Shown in pieces: positions 1-7,603 of a stretch of DNA of 43,090 nucleotides. The stretch is from Micromonospora craterilacus (lineage in GTDB: Bacteria > Actinomycetota > Actinomycetes > Mycobacteriales > Micromonosporaceae). Position numbers and translations under genes: made by a program. The stretch covers positions 1-43,090 of the forward strand of contig NZ_POTY01000023.1 in assembly GCF_003236315.1 (NCBI RefSeq), given 5' to 3'. The notes below the pieces were generated by a model. The model saw only the letters and a program-made list of their open reading frames with translations. It was not told the DNA's origin and searched no databases. How positions within the stretch are numbered: the first letter of the stretch is position 1; each line of letters starts with the position of its first letter.

Positions 1-163
1 GGGAGGGGCGGCCGGTGGCGTCGTGGGGAGTTCTCGCTCGCGGATCGCCGGCCGAACGCGCCTGGGCCGCCTCGTCCGCCCAGTCCCGGCCGCGCTTCAT
101 GTCCTGTTCCCGCCGTTCGCGCTCGGCGGCTTCCTGACGGTGCTCACGGTCGTGATGCGGCAT
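1..163 (-). CDS. Small hydrophilic hypothetical protein, C-terminus cut by window edge
   Basis: I do not recognise this protein. About 54 codons are visible from an ATG at 163, preceded at a good distance by GAGG, and the frame is still open at base 1. The visible part is strongly charged (MPHHDREHRQEAAERERREQ, then a Lys/Arg/Asp/Glu-rich stretch) with no membrane segment, so it is probably a soluble helical protein. It is divergent from the hydrolase gene at 334, with about 170 bases between the two starts. The call rests on the start context and high third-position GC in this frame. Function unknown. Confidence 0.45.
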   Translation of the reverse strand, partial: MPHHDREHRQEAAERERREQDMKRGRDWADEAAQARSAGDPRARTPHDATGRPS

Positions 164-333
164 GACGGTCCTCGCGATCTGGTCGCCGGCGCCGGTGACG
201 CCGGTCCGTCTGCGGTCACCGGCTCGGCTACCCGACGCCCCCGCCGACAAACGCGCGGTGGGTGCGGGGCTGCGGCGTGGAGGCGGCCAGTCGGGGTACC
301 CCGGCGGGTGAGGACGTACCCCGGGAGGGCGAG

Positions 334-1002
334 ATGGACGTTCGCAGCAGTGCGGTGACGATCCCGGCGGGAAACGCCGACCTGCCGGCTGACCTGCTGG
401 TGCCGGCCGAACCGGTCGGGGTGGTGCTGTTCGCGCACGGCAGCGGCAGTTCCCGGCACAGTCCCCGCAACGTGGCCGTCGCGCACGCGCTCAACGAGGG
501 CGGTCTCGGCACCGTGCTGGTCGACCTGCTCACGCCCGACGAGGACGAGGTGGACTCGGTCACCGCGGAGCTGCGCTTCGACATCGGGCTGCTGGCCGGC
601 CGGCTGGCCGGAATCGTGGACTGGCTGGCCGCCGAGCGGCCCGTCGGCGGGGCACCGATCGGTCTGTTCGGTGCCAGTACGGGTGCCGCCGCCGCCCTGG
701 TCGCCGCGGCGCAACGACCGGACCTGGTGCACGCGGTGGTGTCCCGGGGTGGCCGCCCCGACCTCGCCGGTGCCGCCCTCGGGCAGGTACGCGCCCCCAC
801 CCTGCTGCTGGTCGGTGACCTCGACGAGGAGGTCATCGCCCTCAACCAGCAGGCGTTGGGTCAGCTGACCGCCCCGGCCGAGTTGCGGCTGATTCCCGGC
901 GCGACCCATCTCTTCGAGGAGCCCGGCACCCTGGAGCAGGTCGCCGAGGCGGCGGCCGGCTGGTTCCACGACCACCTGCACCCCCAGCCCGCCCGGGCCT
1001 GA
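334..1002 (+). CDS. Dienelactone hydrolase family alpha/beta hydrolase
   Basis: A 222-residue alpha/beta hydrolase of the dienelactone hydrolase type. An oxyanion-hole-like HGSGSS motif lies near residue 36, the nucleophile elbow GASTGA puts the serine at residue 115, acid candidates are D162/D164 in GDLDEE, and the catalytic histidine is H192 in ATHLFEEP. There is no signal peptide, so it should be cytoplasmic. I chose the ATG at 334 because GGGAGG sits seven to eight bases upstream; upstream codons in the frame do not look like protein. Relatives are often annotated as phosphoribosyltransferase-associated or general esterases, and the substrate cannot be told from sequence. It stands alone, with a convergent neighbour 38 bases downstream. 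Confidence 0.88.
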   Translation: MDVRSSAVTIPAGNADLPADLLVPAEPVGVVLFAHGSGSSRHSPRNVAVAHALNEGGLGTVLVDLLTPDEDEVDSVTAELRFDIGLLAGRLAGIVDWLAAERPVGGAPIGLFGASTGAAAALVAAAQRPDLVHAVVSRGGRPDLAGAALGQVRAPTLLLVGDLDEEVIALNQQALGQLTAPAELRLIPGATHLFEEPGTLEQVAEAAAGWFHDHLHPQPARA

Positions 1003-1040
1003 GTCGCCGACGGACCGGCCCGAGATGCCACAGGTCGTTA

Positions 1041-1832
1041 TCAGAACGCGGCGACCGGCGCCCGGCCGACGACCGCGGTGGGAATCTCCCGGGTCTGCTC
1101 GGCGCCACCGAGCACGGTCAGCGGCAGCACCGAATCGGCCTCCTCGGCCGCCGGCAGGAGCGCGGAGACCGCCTCCTCCCGCAGGCTGCGCGCCGCCGCC
1201 GCGGCGAGTTCCGCGGTCCGCCAGGCCGCCTGCTCCCGCTCCCGTGCCGCCCGCTGAAGGTCGAAGAGGTGGTCGCGTACCGCCCGGCGCAGCATCAACT
1301 CCTGCTCGACCGGGTGCAGCCGGGGATCCCAGCCCCGGTGCGCGAAGACATCGCTGAGTTGCTCGACCGACAGATCCCGCCGCCAGTACGCGTCCAGCGC
1401 CGCCCGATGCAGCCAGCGCTCGCGGTCGGCGTACTCGGCCGGGGTGTGCGGGGTCTGCGGCAGCGGCATGCCGGTGGCGCCCGACAGCCGGCGGACATCC
1501 GCCTCCGCCGCCTCGTACGCCTGCCAGGACTGCTCGGCCTCGTCCTGTGTGGCGAGCCATTCGTCGCGTCGGCGGCGGGCCGTCGCCTCGGCCCGGCCGG
1601 CGGCCACCGTCACCTCCTCGGCCCAGCGGTCCTGGTCCCGCTGTTCCTCGGTGTGCTCCGACCGGCTGGGCAGCGCGGCCTCGCGGATCCGGGCGCCCGC
1701 GTCGAAGCGGAGGTGTCGGGGGCGTAGCAGCAGGCCGGTGACGGCGAGCGTGACCACGCCCAGCAGGCTCAGCCAGATCGCGGCGGCCCGGGGTACGTCG
1801 AGCAGGACGGGGGAGAGTGCGGTTCGCATCAT
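1041..1832 (-). CDS. Membrane-anchored, helical hypothetical protein
   Basis: Unrecognised. One hydrophobic segment near the N-terminus (about residues 13-38, AAIWLSLLGVVTLAVTGLLL) is followed by roughly 220 charged, Ala/Glu/Arg-rich residues that should form long helices or coiled coil. This suggests a single-pass inner-membrane protein with a large cytoplasmic helical part. ATG codons occur at 1832 and 1829, and a GTG at 1836-1838 overlaps the GAGG ribosome-binding site, so I take 1832. Its end faces the end of the hydrolase gene. High GC3 and the continuous sensible amino-acid composition support coding. Function unknown. Confidence 0.7.
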   Translation of the reverse strand: MMRTALSPVLLDVPRAAAIWLSLLGVVTLAVTGLLLRPRHLRFDAGARIREAALPSRSEHTEEQRDQDRWAEEVTVAAGRAEATARRRRDEWLATQDEAEQSWQAYEAAEADVRRLSGATGMPLPQTPHTPAEYADRERWLHRAALDAYWRRDLSVEQLSDVFAHRGWDPRLHPVEQELMLRRAVRDHLFDLQRAAREREQAAWRTAELAAAAARSLREEAVSALLPAAEEADSVLPLTVLGGAEQTREIPTAVVGRAPVAAF

Positions 1833-2011
1833 CAACACCTCGCGGTCGGAAGAGGGTCGTCGACTGTGGTGGACGGGAATCGGCAGGGGCGGAAGGGCTC
1901 GCCAGGTAAACGCGCGGCCGGACGGCTGAGCGATGGGTCAACCGCGAACGCGGCGAGCGGCCGTTCCGGGCCGGGTGCGGTGACCCCGGTGGGCTCTCGG
2001 CCCGCCCTCGG

Positions 2012-2524
2012 TCAGGCGCTGGGCGGGCCGCGCCGGGTCGGTTCGCCGTGGCCGGCGGTGGGACGCGGGGCGGCGACGTGGTGCGCCAGGATGGCGGCGG
2101 ACGGGCCGGGCCCGGCGTCAAGGTGCTGGGCCGGCGGCCCAGCCTGAGCGAGCGCCGGCACCGGCCAGGCCGGTAGCTCGTCGGCCGCTCGAACGGCCTC
2201 GGCGGCCGGGTGCGCCACGACCGTCGCGGCGACCGGTCGGGTAGCGGCGACCTGCCAGGCCGGAAGCTCGGCGGCGAGGGGCCGGGTGGCGAGGTTGTCG
2301 GCGATCGGCCGGGCCGGAAGCTCGGCGGCGAAGGGCCGGGCGGCGGGTTCGGCGGCGACCGGCCGGGTGCCGAGATCGGCGGCGGGTCGGTCCGGCGGAC
2401 CGGAGGCGGCGGCACCGCCGAGGCCGACGGCGAGCACCAGTGTCGCCAGCGCCAGGCGGGTCAGCTCCCGCAGTGCGCGCAGCGTCGCCGGCCACATCGG
2501 ACGGGCGAAGGCGACGGAGGGCAC
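2012..2524 (-). CDS. Exported or membrane-anchored Ala/Pro-rich repeat protein
   Basis: Unrecognised. The N-terminus has basic residues followed by a hydrophobic segment (LTRLALATLVLAVGLGGAAA, about residues 21-40), consistent with a signal peptide or anchor. The rest is low-complexity, with a degenerate repeat around ARPxAAELPARP in the middle third and a His/Pro/Arg-rich tail. The GTG at 2524 has GGAG close upstream; an ATG nine codons later lacks a ribosome-binding site. Third positions are nearly all G or C, unlike the competing frames over the same DNA. Could be a surface or cell-envelope protein; no function can be assigned. Confidence 0.55.
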   Translation of the reverse strand: MPSVAFARPMWPATLRALRELTRLALATLVLAVGLGGAAASGPPDRPAADLGTRPVAAEPAARPFAAELPARPIADNLATRPLAAELPAWQVAATRPVAATVVAHPAAEAVRAADELPAWPVPALAQAGPPAQHLDAGPGPSAAILAHHVAAPRPTAGHGEPTRRGPPSA

Positions 2525-2619
2525 GGCTCCAACCTATCGCCGTCAGCGGATGATCGCACCGCGACGACGGTACGCGGATCGTGAAGCGCGCCACCCTGTC
2601 CGCTGTGGACCGACGTTCG

Positions 2620-2955
2620 CTAGGGCTTTGCGGGGCCGCCCACCGGCTCCTTGGTGAACAGGGCCAGCAGGTCACCGACCTGACGGTCGGCCTCTGCCGG
2701 ATGGCGGAACCGGCCGGCCGGGTTGAGGGTGTACTCGTTGCGCCGGCCGACCCGGGTGCGGTGCAGATAGCCACCCGCCTCCAGGTCGGCGACGATGGCC
2801 TGGGCGGCCCGTTCGGTCACGCCCACCTCGCTGGCCACATCGCGCAGCCGGGCGGTGGGGTTGCGGGCGATGGCGAGCAGCACATGCGCGTGGTTGGTAA
2901 GGAACGTCCAGTTCCGGGTGCTTTCCCGCTCGCCTGTGGTCGCCATGCTCGCCAT
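2620..2955 (-). CDS. Winged-helix DNA-binding regulator (MarR/HTH_24-like)
   Basis: A 111-residue protein with a single winged helix-turn-helix. The segment from HAHVLLAIARNP through LRDVASEVGVTERAAQAIVADL is helix-turn-helix, and GGYLHRTRVGRRNEYTLNP is the wing. There is no sensor domain, only a short acidic/helical C-terminal tail. It is divergent from a carbonic anhydrase gene, and this pairing recurs in actinobacteria, so it probably controls that enzyme. A strong palindrome (3035-3058) lies between the two genes. The ATG at 2955 has a GGCAGG about seven bases upstream; an in-frame ATG at 2946 is the alternative. The last codons overlap nothing. Confidence 0.85.
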   Translation of the reverse strand: MASMATTGERESTRNWTFLTNHAHVLLAIARNPTARLRDVASEVGVTERAAQAIVADLEAGGYLHRTRVGRRNEYTLNPAGRFRHPAEADRQVGDLLALFTKEPVGGPAKP

Positions 2956-3034
2956 CGTATGACCTGCCCTTCGGGTTCTCCGGGCCGCGCGGTGGCATTT
3001 GCGCGCCCGCCCGCTCGTACGCAAGCGTCGAGGG

Positions 3035-3058
3035 ATACATGAAATGCATATCACGTAT
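3035..3058. promoter_or_regulatory. Palindromic operator candidate between regulator and carbonic anhydrase genes
   Basis: The two 8-base arms are ATACATGA (3035-3042) and TCACGTAT (3051-3058), which are inverted copies with one mismatch, around a central ATGCAT. Ten of twelve positions are symmetric. It lies in an AT-rich island in an otherwise very GC-rich intergenic region. A TTGACG hexamer follows at about 3063. The winged-helix protein encoded next door is the obvious candidate ligand; that is inference. Confidence 0.6.
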
Positions 3059-3158
3059 AGCTTGACGTATCTTGCGCTGCGTGTGACGGTGATGGCAGCC
3101 CGCGACCGGTGCCGGCCGGGATGACCAGGCATTCCACCGACAAACGAGGGGCAGCCCG

Positions 3159-3857
3159 ATGAGTCGACCCGGACCGCTCGGCGCGCAGCCAGGGCCGGAA
3201 CGCGAGTACCTCACGGCGGATCTTCCCGGTGCCCCGCAGCGGGCGCTGGCCGAGTTGATCGCCGGTAACCGGAGGTTCGTCACCGGGGCGCTCCGGCACC
3301 CGCACCAGGACGCCGGCCGCCGGGCCGCCGTCGCGGCGGAACAGCACCCGTTCGCGGTGATCGTGGGCTGCTCCGACTCCCGACTGGCCGCCGAGATCAT
3401 CTTCGATCGTGGGCTGGGTGACCTCTTCGTGGTCCGCACCGCCGGGCACACCGTCGGGCCCGAGGTGCTGGGCAGCGTGGAGTACGCGGTGGCGGTGCTG
3501 CGTACGCCGCTGGTGGTGGTGCTCGGGCACGACTCGTGCGGCGCCGTGCAGGCGGCCCGCGACGCGGTGGCCACCGGCACCGTCCCGCCGGGTCACCTGA
3601 GTGCCGTGGTGGACGCCGTGGTGCCCAGCCTCCGTCGAGCGCAGGACGCGGGGGTCGACGAACTGGACCGGATCGTGGACATCCACATCGCGCAGACCGT
3701 CGAGGCGATGCTGGCCTCCTCCGAGGCGCTCGCCGCCGAGGTGGCGGCCGGGCGGTGCGCGGTGGTGGGCATGTCGTACCGGCTGGCCGCCGGTGAGGTG
3801 CGGGCGGTGGCCGCGGAACCGGCCGAGCTGGCCGGCGCGGTGGCACCCGCCGCCTGA
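3159..3857 (+). CDS. Beta-class carbonic anhydrase
   Basis: A 232-residue beta-carbonic anhydrase, which interconverts CO2 and bicarbonate in the cytoplasm. The zinc site is clear: C71-S-D73-S-R75 (CSDSR) and H124-D-S-C127 (GHDSCGA), with the Asp-Arg pair expected for catalysis. Length is normal for the family. The ATG at 3159 has GAGGGG seven to eight bases upstream. No signal peptide. It is divergent from a winged-helix regulator with a palindrome in the shared promoter region, so expression is probably controlled by that protein. A strong hairpin follows the gene at 3916-3951. Confidence 0.95.
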   Translation: MSRPGPLGAQPGPEREYLTADLPGAPQRALAELIAGNRRFVTGALRHPHQDAGRRAAVAAEQHPFAVIVGCSDSRLAAEIIFDRGLGDLFVVRTAGHTVGPEVLGSVEYAVAVLRTPLVVVLGHDSCGAVQAARDAVATGTVPPGHLSAVVDAVVPSLRRAQDAGVDELDRIVDIHIAQTVEAMLASSEALAAEVAAGRCAVVGMSYRLAAGEVRAVAAEPAELAGAVAPAA

Positions 3858-3915
3858 CGAACACCACCGCTGCGGTCACCGCGCCGGCCGCACCGCCGGC
3901 GCACCTCGATGACGG

Positions 3916-3951
3916 CGAGGGCCGTCCCGCCGGGTGGCGGAACGGCCCTCG
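3916..3951. terminator. Bidirectional hairpin terminator
   Basis: Perfect 10-base arms CGAGGGCCGT (3916-3925) and ACGGCCCTCG (3942-3951), with a further CCGCC/GGCGG pairing inside. There is no T tract, as is usual in high-GC actinobacteria. It lies between the convergent carbonic anhydrase gene and the riboswitch-controlled gene. Confidence 0.75.
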
Positions 3952-3970
3952 GTGCGTCGCGCGGTGGCGC

Positions 3971-4984
3971 TCAGAGCATCGACACGTGTACGTGGTCCGT
4001 GTGGTTCGACGGGCCGCTGTAGGAACTCCAGCCCGTTGCCGGGAACCAGATCTGCCGGTTCCAGATCACGTAGTAGACGCCCAGCCGGTCGGCGTTGCGG
4101 ACCAGGAACGCGGCCAGGTTGTTGCCGTAGATCCGCATGTCGTTGTTGTACCAGGGGCGGAACCCGCTGTTCTGCAACGACCAGTCACAGGCCCGGCCCT
4201 TGGGGTGCTCCCACTTGTCGCCCGGTCGGTAACAGCCGACGAACCGGTTGAAGCCGGCCCGCTTGACCTCCTTGTACATGTGCAAGGTGCGCGCCGTGAT
4301 GCAGCCTGACGTGGTCGGGTCGTTCTGGTTGCACGACTCGGACTTCCAGCCGCCGTCCGCCGCCCGGTTCGGCCCGACCCGGGCGACCGGGGAGGTGGCC
4401 GACACCAGGCCGCCGGTGAGGCCGGTGCCGCCGACCAGCCGGAGCGACTTCTCCGCGTCGCTCTTCTTGCGGGCCATGTCGTTGGTCAGCTTCTGCTGCT
4501 CGCGTACCTCGGCGTCGAGCGCCAGCTTTGCCTGCTGGGCGCGGTGCTTGATCGCGTTGACCTCGCCGAGCTTCTTGTCGTTGAACAGGTTCAGCTCGTC
4601 CAGCGCGGAGGCGCGGTCGATGAACGAGTCGGGGGCGTTGCTCTGTAGCAGCAGGGCGATCGCGCCGACCCGGCCGCTCCGGTACGACTGCGTCGCGATC
4701 TCGGCGACCTGGGGGGAGAGCGCGTCCAGGTCGGCCTGGGCGCGGCCGACCTCGACGGCGAGTTCGAGTTGCCGCTTCTTGGACTTCTCCAGCTTGTTCT
4801 TGGCCTTGGAGTAGTCCCGGTTGGTCGCCTCGATCAACTCGTTGAGCATCGGCGGGTCGTCGTCGTGCCCCGCGGGCTTGGGGGGCGTCGGCGCGGCCGT
4901 CGCCGGCAGGGGGCCGGCGAACACGGCGAACGCGGCGAACACGGCCACCACGGGTGTCAGCCAGCGGCGTAGGGGTGCCGTCAC
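3971..4984 (-). CDS. Secreted coiled-coil protein with C-terminal M15/ARB_07466-like domain, c-di-AMP riboswitch controlled
   Basis: A secreted cell-envelope protein of about 337 residues. It has a signal peptide (basic start, hydrophobic LTPVVAVFAAFAVFAG, cleavage near ATA/AP), then about 150 residues of Lys/Glu/Leu-rich coiled coil of the kind that precedes peptidoglycan hydrolase domains, then a Cys-containing C-terminal domain. That domain includes GRACDW and ends in HTDHVHVS, His/Asp patterns typical of D,D-carboxypeptidase-like (M15) or ARB_07466-type domains. I prefer the GTG at 4984: GGAAGGG lies seven bases before it, whereas the ATG at 4999 would start inside the riboswitch margin with no free ribosome-binding site. 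Control by c-di-AMP fits a role in wall remodelling. Enzymatic activity is not proven by the sequence. Confidence 0.88.
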   Translation of the reverse strand: MTAPLRRWLTPVVAVFAAFAVFAGPLPATAAPTPPKPAGHDDDPPMLNELIEATNRDYSKAKNKLEKSKKRQLELAVEVGRAQADLDALSPQVAEIATQSYRSGRVGAIALLLQSNAPDSFIDRASALDELNLFNDKKLGEVNAIKHRAQQAKLALDAEVREQQKLTNDMARKKSDAEKSLRLVGGTGLTGGLVSATSPVARVGPNRAADGGWKSESCNQNDPTTSGCITARTLHMYKEVKRAGFNRFVGCYRPGDKWEHPKGRACDWSLQNSGFRPWYNNDMRIYGNNLAAFLVRNADRLGVYYVIWNRQIWFPATGWSSYSGPSNHTDHVHVSML

Positions 4985-5001
4985 TGTCTTCCCTTCCATC
5001 G

Positions 5002-5145
5002 ACCGCCGACCGGGTTAGCTGACGGGTTCGGGACGGAAGTGGCCCCTACCGCTGTCGCGGATTCACCCCACGTACCTGGGTCCCCGGCTCGCCTGACGGC
5101 GATTGGGCGGTGGCACCGCAGGCGCCGCTGCGCGCCTTCGGCGGT
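5002..5145 (-). ncRNA. Cyclic di-AMP riboswitch (ydaO/yuaA type)
   Basis: Reading the minus strand, the leader has the hallmark conserved blocks of ydaO-type c-di-AMP riboswitches in the right order: CCGGGGACCCA (5087-5077), GGGTGAATCC (5068-5059) and CCCGAACCCGTCAGCTAACC (5032-5013). The closing P1 helix is perfect: ACCGCCGA (5145-5138) pairs with TCGGCGGT (5009-5002). The element ends 18 bases before the preferred GTG start of the downstream secreted protein, placing the ribosome-binding site immediately after P1, which suits translational or transcriptional switching. In actinobacteria these riboswitches commonly sit before cell-wall hydrolase genes. An AT-rich patch at about 5200-5222 upstream is the likely promoter; otherwise 5146-5294 holds nothing I can name. 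Confidence 0.9.
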
Positions 5146-5294
5146 GACCGGCAGTGAGGTTACCCGACAGCCGATGTGGCCCTCTACGCCTCGAACCCGT
5201 CTAGATACGTCATTTCGTAATCGCGGTGGGTGACCAGCGACACGCATGCCGGCCGCGTCGGCCGCATCGGCCGCGCCGGTCACGCTGAGGAGTG

Positions 5295-6665
5295 TCACCA
5301 TGTCGTGTCCGTGCTCCTGTCCGGTTCGGGCCACCCCGACGGGGCGGCGGGGGACGTGTTACGGGTGCGCGGTGTGCTCAGTGCGCGAAGCGCCTCGGCC
5401 CGGTCCGTCGCCGGCCGGGAAACCGTGGCGGCGGTCTGCCCGTCGCCGTCGGGCGTGCGGCGCTCGTCACCGTCGGGCGACGGGCGTCGACCGGCGGTGG
5501 TCACCACCACGGCCAGGGCGGTGGTCAGCGGTACGGCGGCGATCAGCCCGAGCGTGGCCACCACGCTCCGGACGATCTCCTGGGCGAGGAACTCGCTGGT
5601 CACGATCTGCCCCAGCGCCCGAGAGTCGGCGGTGAGCAGGAGCAGCAATGGCAGCGACGCACCGGCGTACGCCAGGACGATGGTGTTGACCACCGAGGCG
5701 ATGTGCGCCCGGCCGACCCGGGTCGCCGAGCGGTACAGCTCCCGGCGGGAGAAGTTCGGGTTGGCATGGCCCAGTTCGGTGACGGCGGCGGCCTGGGTGA
5801 CCGTGACGTCGTCGAGCACCCCCAGCGAGCCGATGATGATGCCGGCCAGCAGCAGGCCGTGCAGGTCGACGTCGGCCCGGAACATGGACAGCGTGGTGGC
5901 GTCCTCGCTGCCGAAGCCGGTCAGATGGGTGGCCGACGTCGCGGCCAGGCCGAGCAGCCCGGTGAGCACCAGGGCGCCGAGCGTGCCGAGCACCGCCACC
6001 GACGTCTGCGCGGAAACGCCGTGCGTCAGATACAGCACCACGAACATGATCAACGCCGAGCCGACGATAGCCACCACCAGTGGCGGCTGGCCCGCGCTGA
6101 TGCCGGGCAGCACGAAGGTGAGCAGGATGGCGAAGCTGGCCGCCAGGCCGGCCAGGGCGGCCAGTCCGCGCAGCCGCCCGAAGGCGACGATGGCGGCGGC
6201 GAACAGCACCGCGAGCCACACCAGCGACATGCCGCGCTGGTGCTCGGCGATGTTGTAGCTGCTGATCGACGGATCCTCGGGGTCGATCAGCGAGACCAGG
6301 ATGATGTCGTCACCGGTGCTGACCCGGGGTGCTCCGGGCCCGGCCGGTATCGGCGTCTGCACCTCCTGGCCCGCGTCCGGGCCGTCCTGCACCCGTACGG
6401 TGACCGTGCCGCACGGCCCCTGTGCCGTCGTCGGGGTGCCCTCGGGCACCACCGGGTTGGGCGGGCAGGCTTCGGTCACCACCCGGGTGACCGTGCCGTG
6501 GTAGCGGGGCGTGTCGTCGGCGGCCTCGGGGCGCGGCGCGTCCCGGGGCCAGAGCACGATGGCGGCGACCAGGGTGACGAGGATGAGGGGGACCACCGTC
6601 ACGATGAGGATCCGCCGCACCCCGGGCGGGGTGGGCGGAGCGGAACGGGTGTGGTCGGCGCCCAT
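5295..6665 (-). CDS. YibE/F family integral membrane protein
   Basis: A 456-residue YibE/F-type membrane protein. An N-terminal membrane anchor (about residues 18-38) is followed by an extracytoplasmic beta-rich domain (to about 145) and then around eight membrane segments, including the conserved patches AVLGTLGALVL, HGLLLAGIIIGSLGVLDDVTVTQ and NTIVLAYAGASLPLLLLL. The C-terminal 60 residues are disordered. The family's role is unsettled; some members are proposed permeases. The ATG at 6665 has GGGAG seven bases upstream. The gene ends about 150 bases before the c-di-AMP riboswitch on the same strand, so that leader probably has its own promoter. Confidence 0.9.
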   Translation of the reverse strand: MGADHTRSAPPTPPGVRRILIVTVVPLILVTLVAAIVLWPRDAPRPEAADDTPRYHGTVTRVVTEACPPNPVVPEGTPTTAQGPCGTVTVRVQDGPDAGQEVQTPIPAGPGAPRVSTGDDIILVSLIDPEDPSISSYNIAEHQRGMSLVWLAVLFAAAIVAFGRLRGLAALAGLAASFAILLTFVLPGISAGQPPLVVAIVGSALIMFVVLYLTHGVSAQTSVAVLGTLGALVLTGLLGLAATSATHLTGFGSEDATTLSMFRADVDLHGLLLAGIIIGSLGVLDDVTVTQAAAVTELGHANPNFSRRELYRSATRVGRAHIASVVNTIVLAYAGASLPLLLLLTADSRALGQIVTSEFLAQEIVRSVVATLGLIAAVPLTTALAVVVTTAGRRPSPDGDERRTPDGDGQTAATVSRPATDRAEALRALSTPRTRNTSPAAPSGWPEPDRSTDTTW

Positions 6666-6876
6666 TCAATGTCTCCCAACGATTCCAGGGCGAAGTACGT
6701 GCCAGCGCGCGAGTCGGTTCAGCGCCGCCGTACGACGGTCGCGATCGACAGCGCGGTTCGACTGAACGTGGCGGGGTGGCTGCGTACCGTGAGCCCTGGG
6801 TTGACTCTCGACGGCCGCCGGAGAGCGGCGGGGTCATACGCCCGACGGCGGGTGCGGGCCGGGAGGCACGGATTTC

Positions 6877-6908
6877 GGCTGGCCATCGTTTGCGAATCGT
6901 AGCCAGCC
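6877..6908 (-). terminator. Hairpin downstream of csoR
   Basis: Perfect 7-base arms GGCTGGC (6877-6883) and GCCAGCC (6902-6908), with a possible inner TCG/CGA pairing around CAAA. It lies 44 bases past the csoR stop codon in the csoR direction. The rest of 6666-6951 contains no gene I can support. Confidence 0.5.
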
Positions 6909-6951
6909 CGACATCAAAACGCAGTTCGCGAGCGCGTGTCGGCGGTTCGCG

Positions 6952-7248
6952 TCAGCCGCGCTTCATCAGGCGGCCGACGGCGGCCATCATCTCGCTGGCC
7001 ATCTCGTCGGCGCGGCCCTCTGCGGCACCTTCGTGCATGCAGTGCCGGGCGTGCCCGTCGAGCAGCCCGAGGGCGACCTTGTCCAGCGCGGCCTGGATGG
7101 CGGAGATCTGGGTGAGCACGTCGATGCAGTAGCGATCGTCGTCGACCATCTTCTCGATGCCGCGCACCTGACCCTCGACGCGGCGCAGCCGGGCGAGCAG
7201 CTGGTCCTTGCTGGCGGTGTAGCCGCGGATCGGCGCAGGTGTGGTCAT
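6952..7248 (-). CDS. csoR: Copper-sensing repressor CsoR
   Basis: A 98-residue CsoR/RcnR-type all-helical repressor. The copper ligands are present at the canonical spacing: C41 in RYCIDVL, H66 and C70 in HARHC, the same C-25-H-4-C pattern as Mycobacterium tuberculosis CsoR. The LLARLRRVEGQVRGIEKMV helix near the N-terminus is the conserved DNA-contacting/assembly region. The protein binds Cu(I) and releases DNA. It is divergent from copZ, and two CsoR-box-like palindromes lie between the two genes. The ATG at 7248 gives the normal length; the ribosome-binding site is weak, and the leader may be very short. Confidence 0.95.
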   Translation of the reverse strand: MTTPAPIRGYTASKDQLLARLRRVEGQVRGIEKMVDDDRYCIDVLTQISAIQAALDKVALGLLDGHARHCMHEGAAEGRADEMASEMMAAVGRLMKRG

Positions 7249-7262
7249 GCCACGAGAATAAC

Positions 7263-7280
7263 CTACCCCTGGGGGGTATG
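7263..7280. promoter_or_regulatory. CsoR operator candidate 1
   Basis: A G-tract/C-tract pseudopalindrome, TACCCC-T-GGGGGGTA at 7264-7278, of the type recognised by CsoR (inner C and G runs flanked by TA). It lies 15 bases upstream of the csoR start codon, positioned to autoregulate csoR. Confidence 0.65.
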
Positions 7281-7297
7281 GTACGGTCGCCAGAGGG

Positions 7298-7314
7298 ATA
7301 CCCCCGGTGGGTAT
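7298..7314. promoter_or_regulatory. CsoR operator candidate 2
   Basis: A palindrome with perfect 6-base arms ATACCC (7298-7303) and GGGTAT (7309-7314) around CCGGT. It lies about 50 bases upstream of copZ, so two boxes may serve the two divergent promoters separately. Confidence 0.65.
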
Positions 7315-7362
7315 TCCGGAGCGTGCTCGGCCCCCCGGGGCGGGCGTGGAGAGGAGAGTTCC

Positions 7363-7572
7363 ATGGTCACCACGACCTACCAGGTGCAGGGCATGACCTG
7401 CGGGCACTGCGTCAGTGCGGTCAGCGCCGAGGTCGGTGCGATCCCGGGCGTCAACGAGGTCCAGGTCGACCTGGCCGCCGGCCGGGTCACCGTCAACAGC
7501 GACCAGCCGCTGGACGACGCCGCGGTGCGCGCGGCCGTCGACGAAGCCGGATACGAGCTGGCCGGCGCCTGA
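7363..7572 (+). CDS. copZ: Copper chaperone (HMA domain, CopZ-type)
   Basis: A 69-residue single heavy-metal-associated domain with the metal-binding GMTCGHC motif (residues 10-16) and the usual beta-alpha-beta pattern ending VDEAGYEL. It should carry Cu(I) in the cytoplasm and hand it to the downstream CopA ATPase. The ATG at 7363 has GGAGAG six bases upstream. It is the first gene of the copZ, exported protein, copA set. Two CsoR-box-like sites precede it, so it is probably induced by copper. Confidence 0.93.
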   Translation: MVTTTYQVQGMTCGHCVSAVSAEVGAIPGVNEVQVDLAAGRVTVNSDQPLDDAAVRAAVDEAGYELAGA

Positions 7573-7603
7573 CGGCGACGGGCGGGGAAGCCGAGGTGCC
7601 ACG

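Noticed and set aside
97..2415. A 772-codon open frame on the minus strand
   Set aside because: It crosses the hydrolase gene antisense and two other genes out of frame, and encodes Pro/Arg/Gly-rich nonsense.
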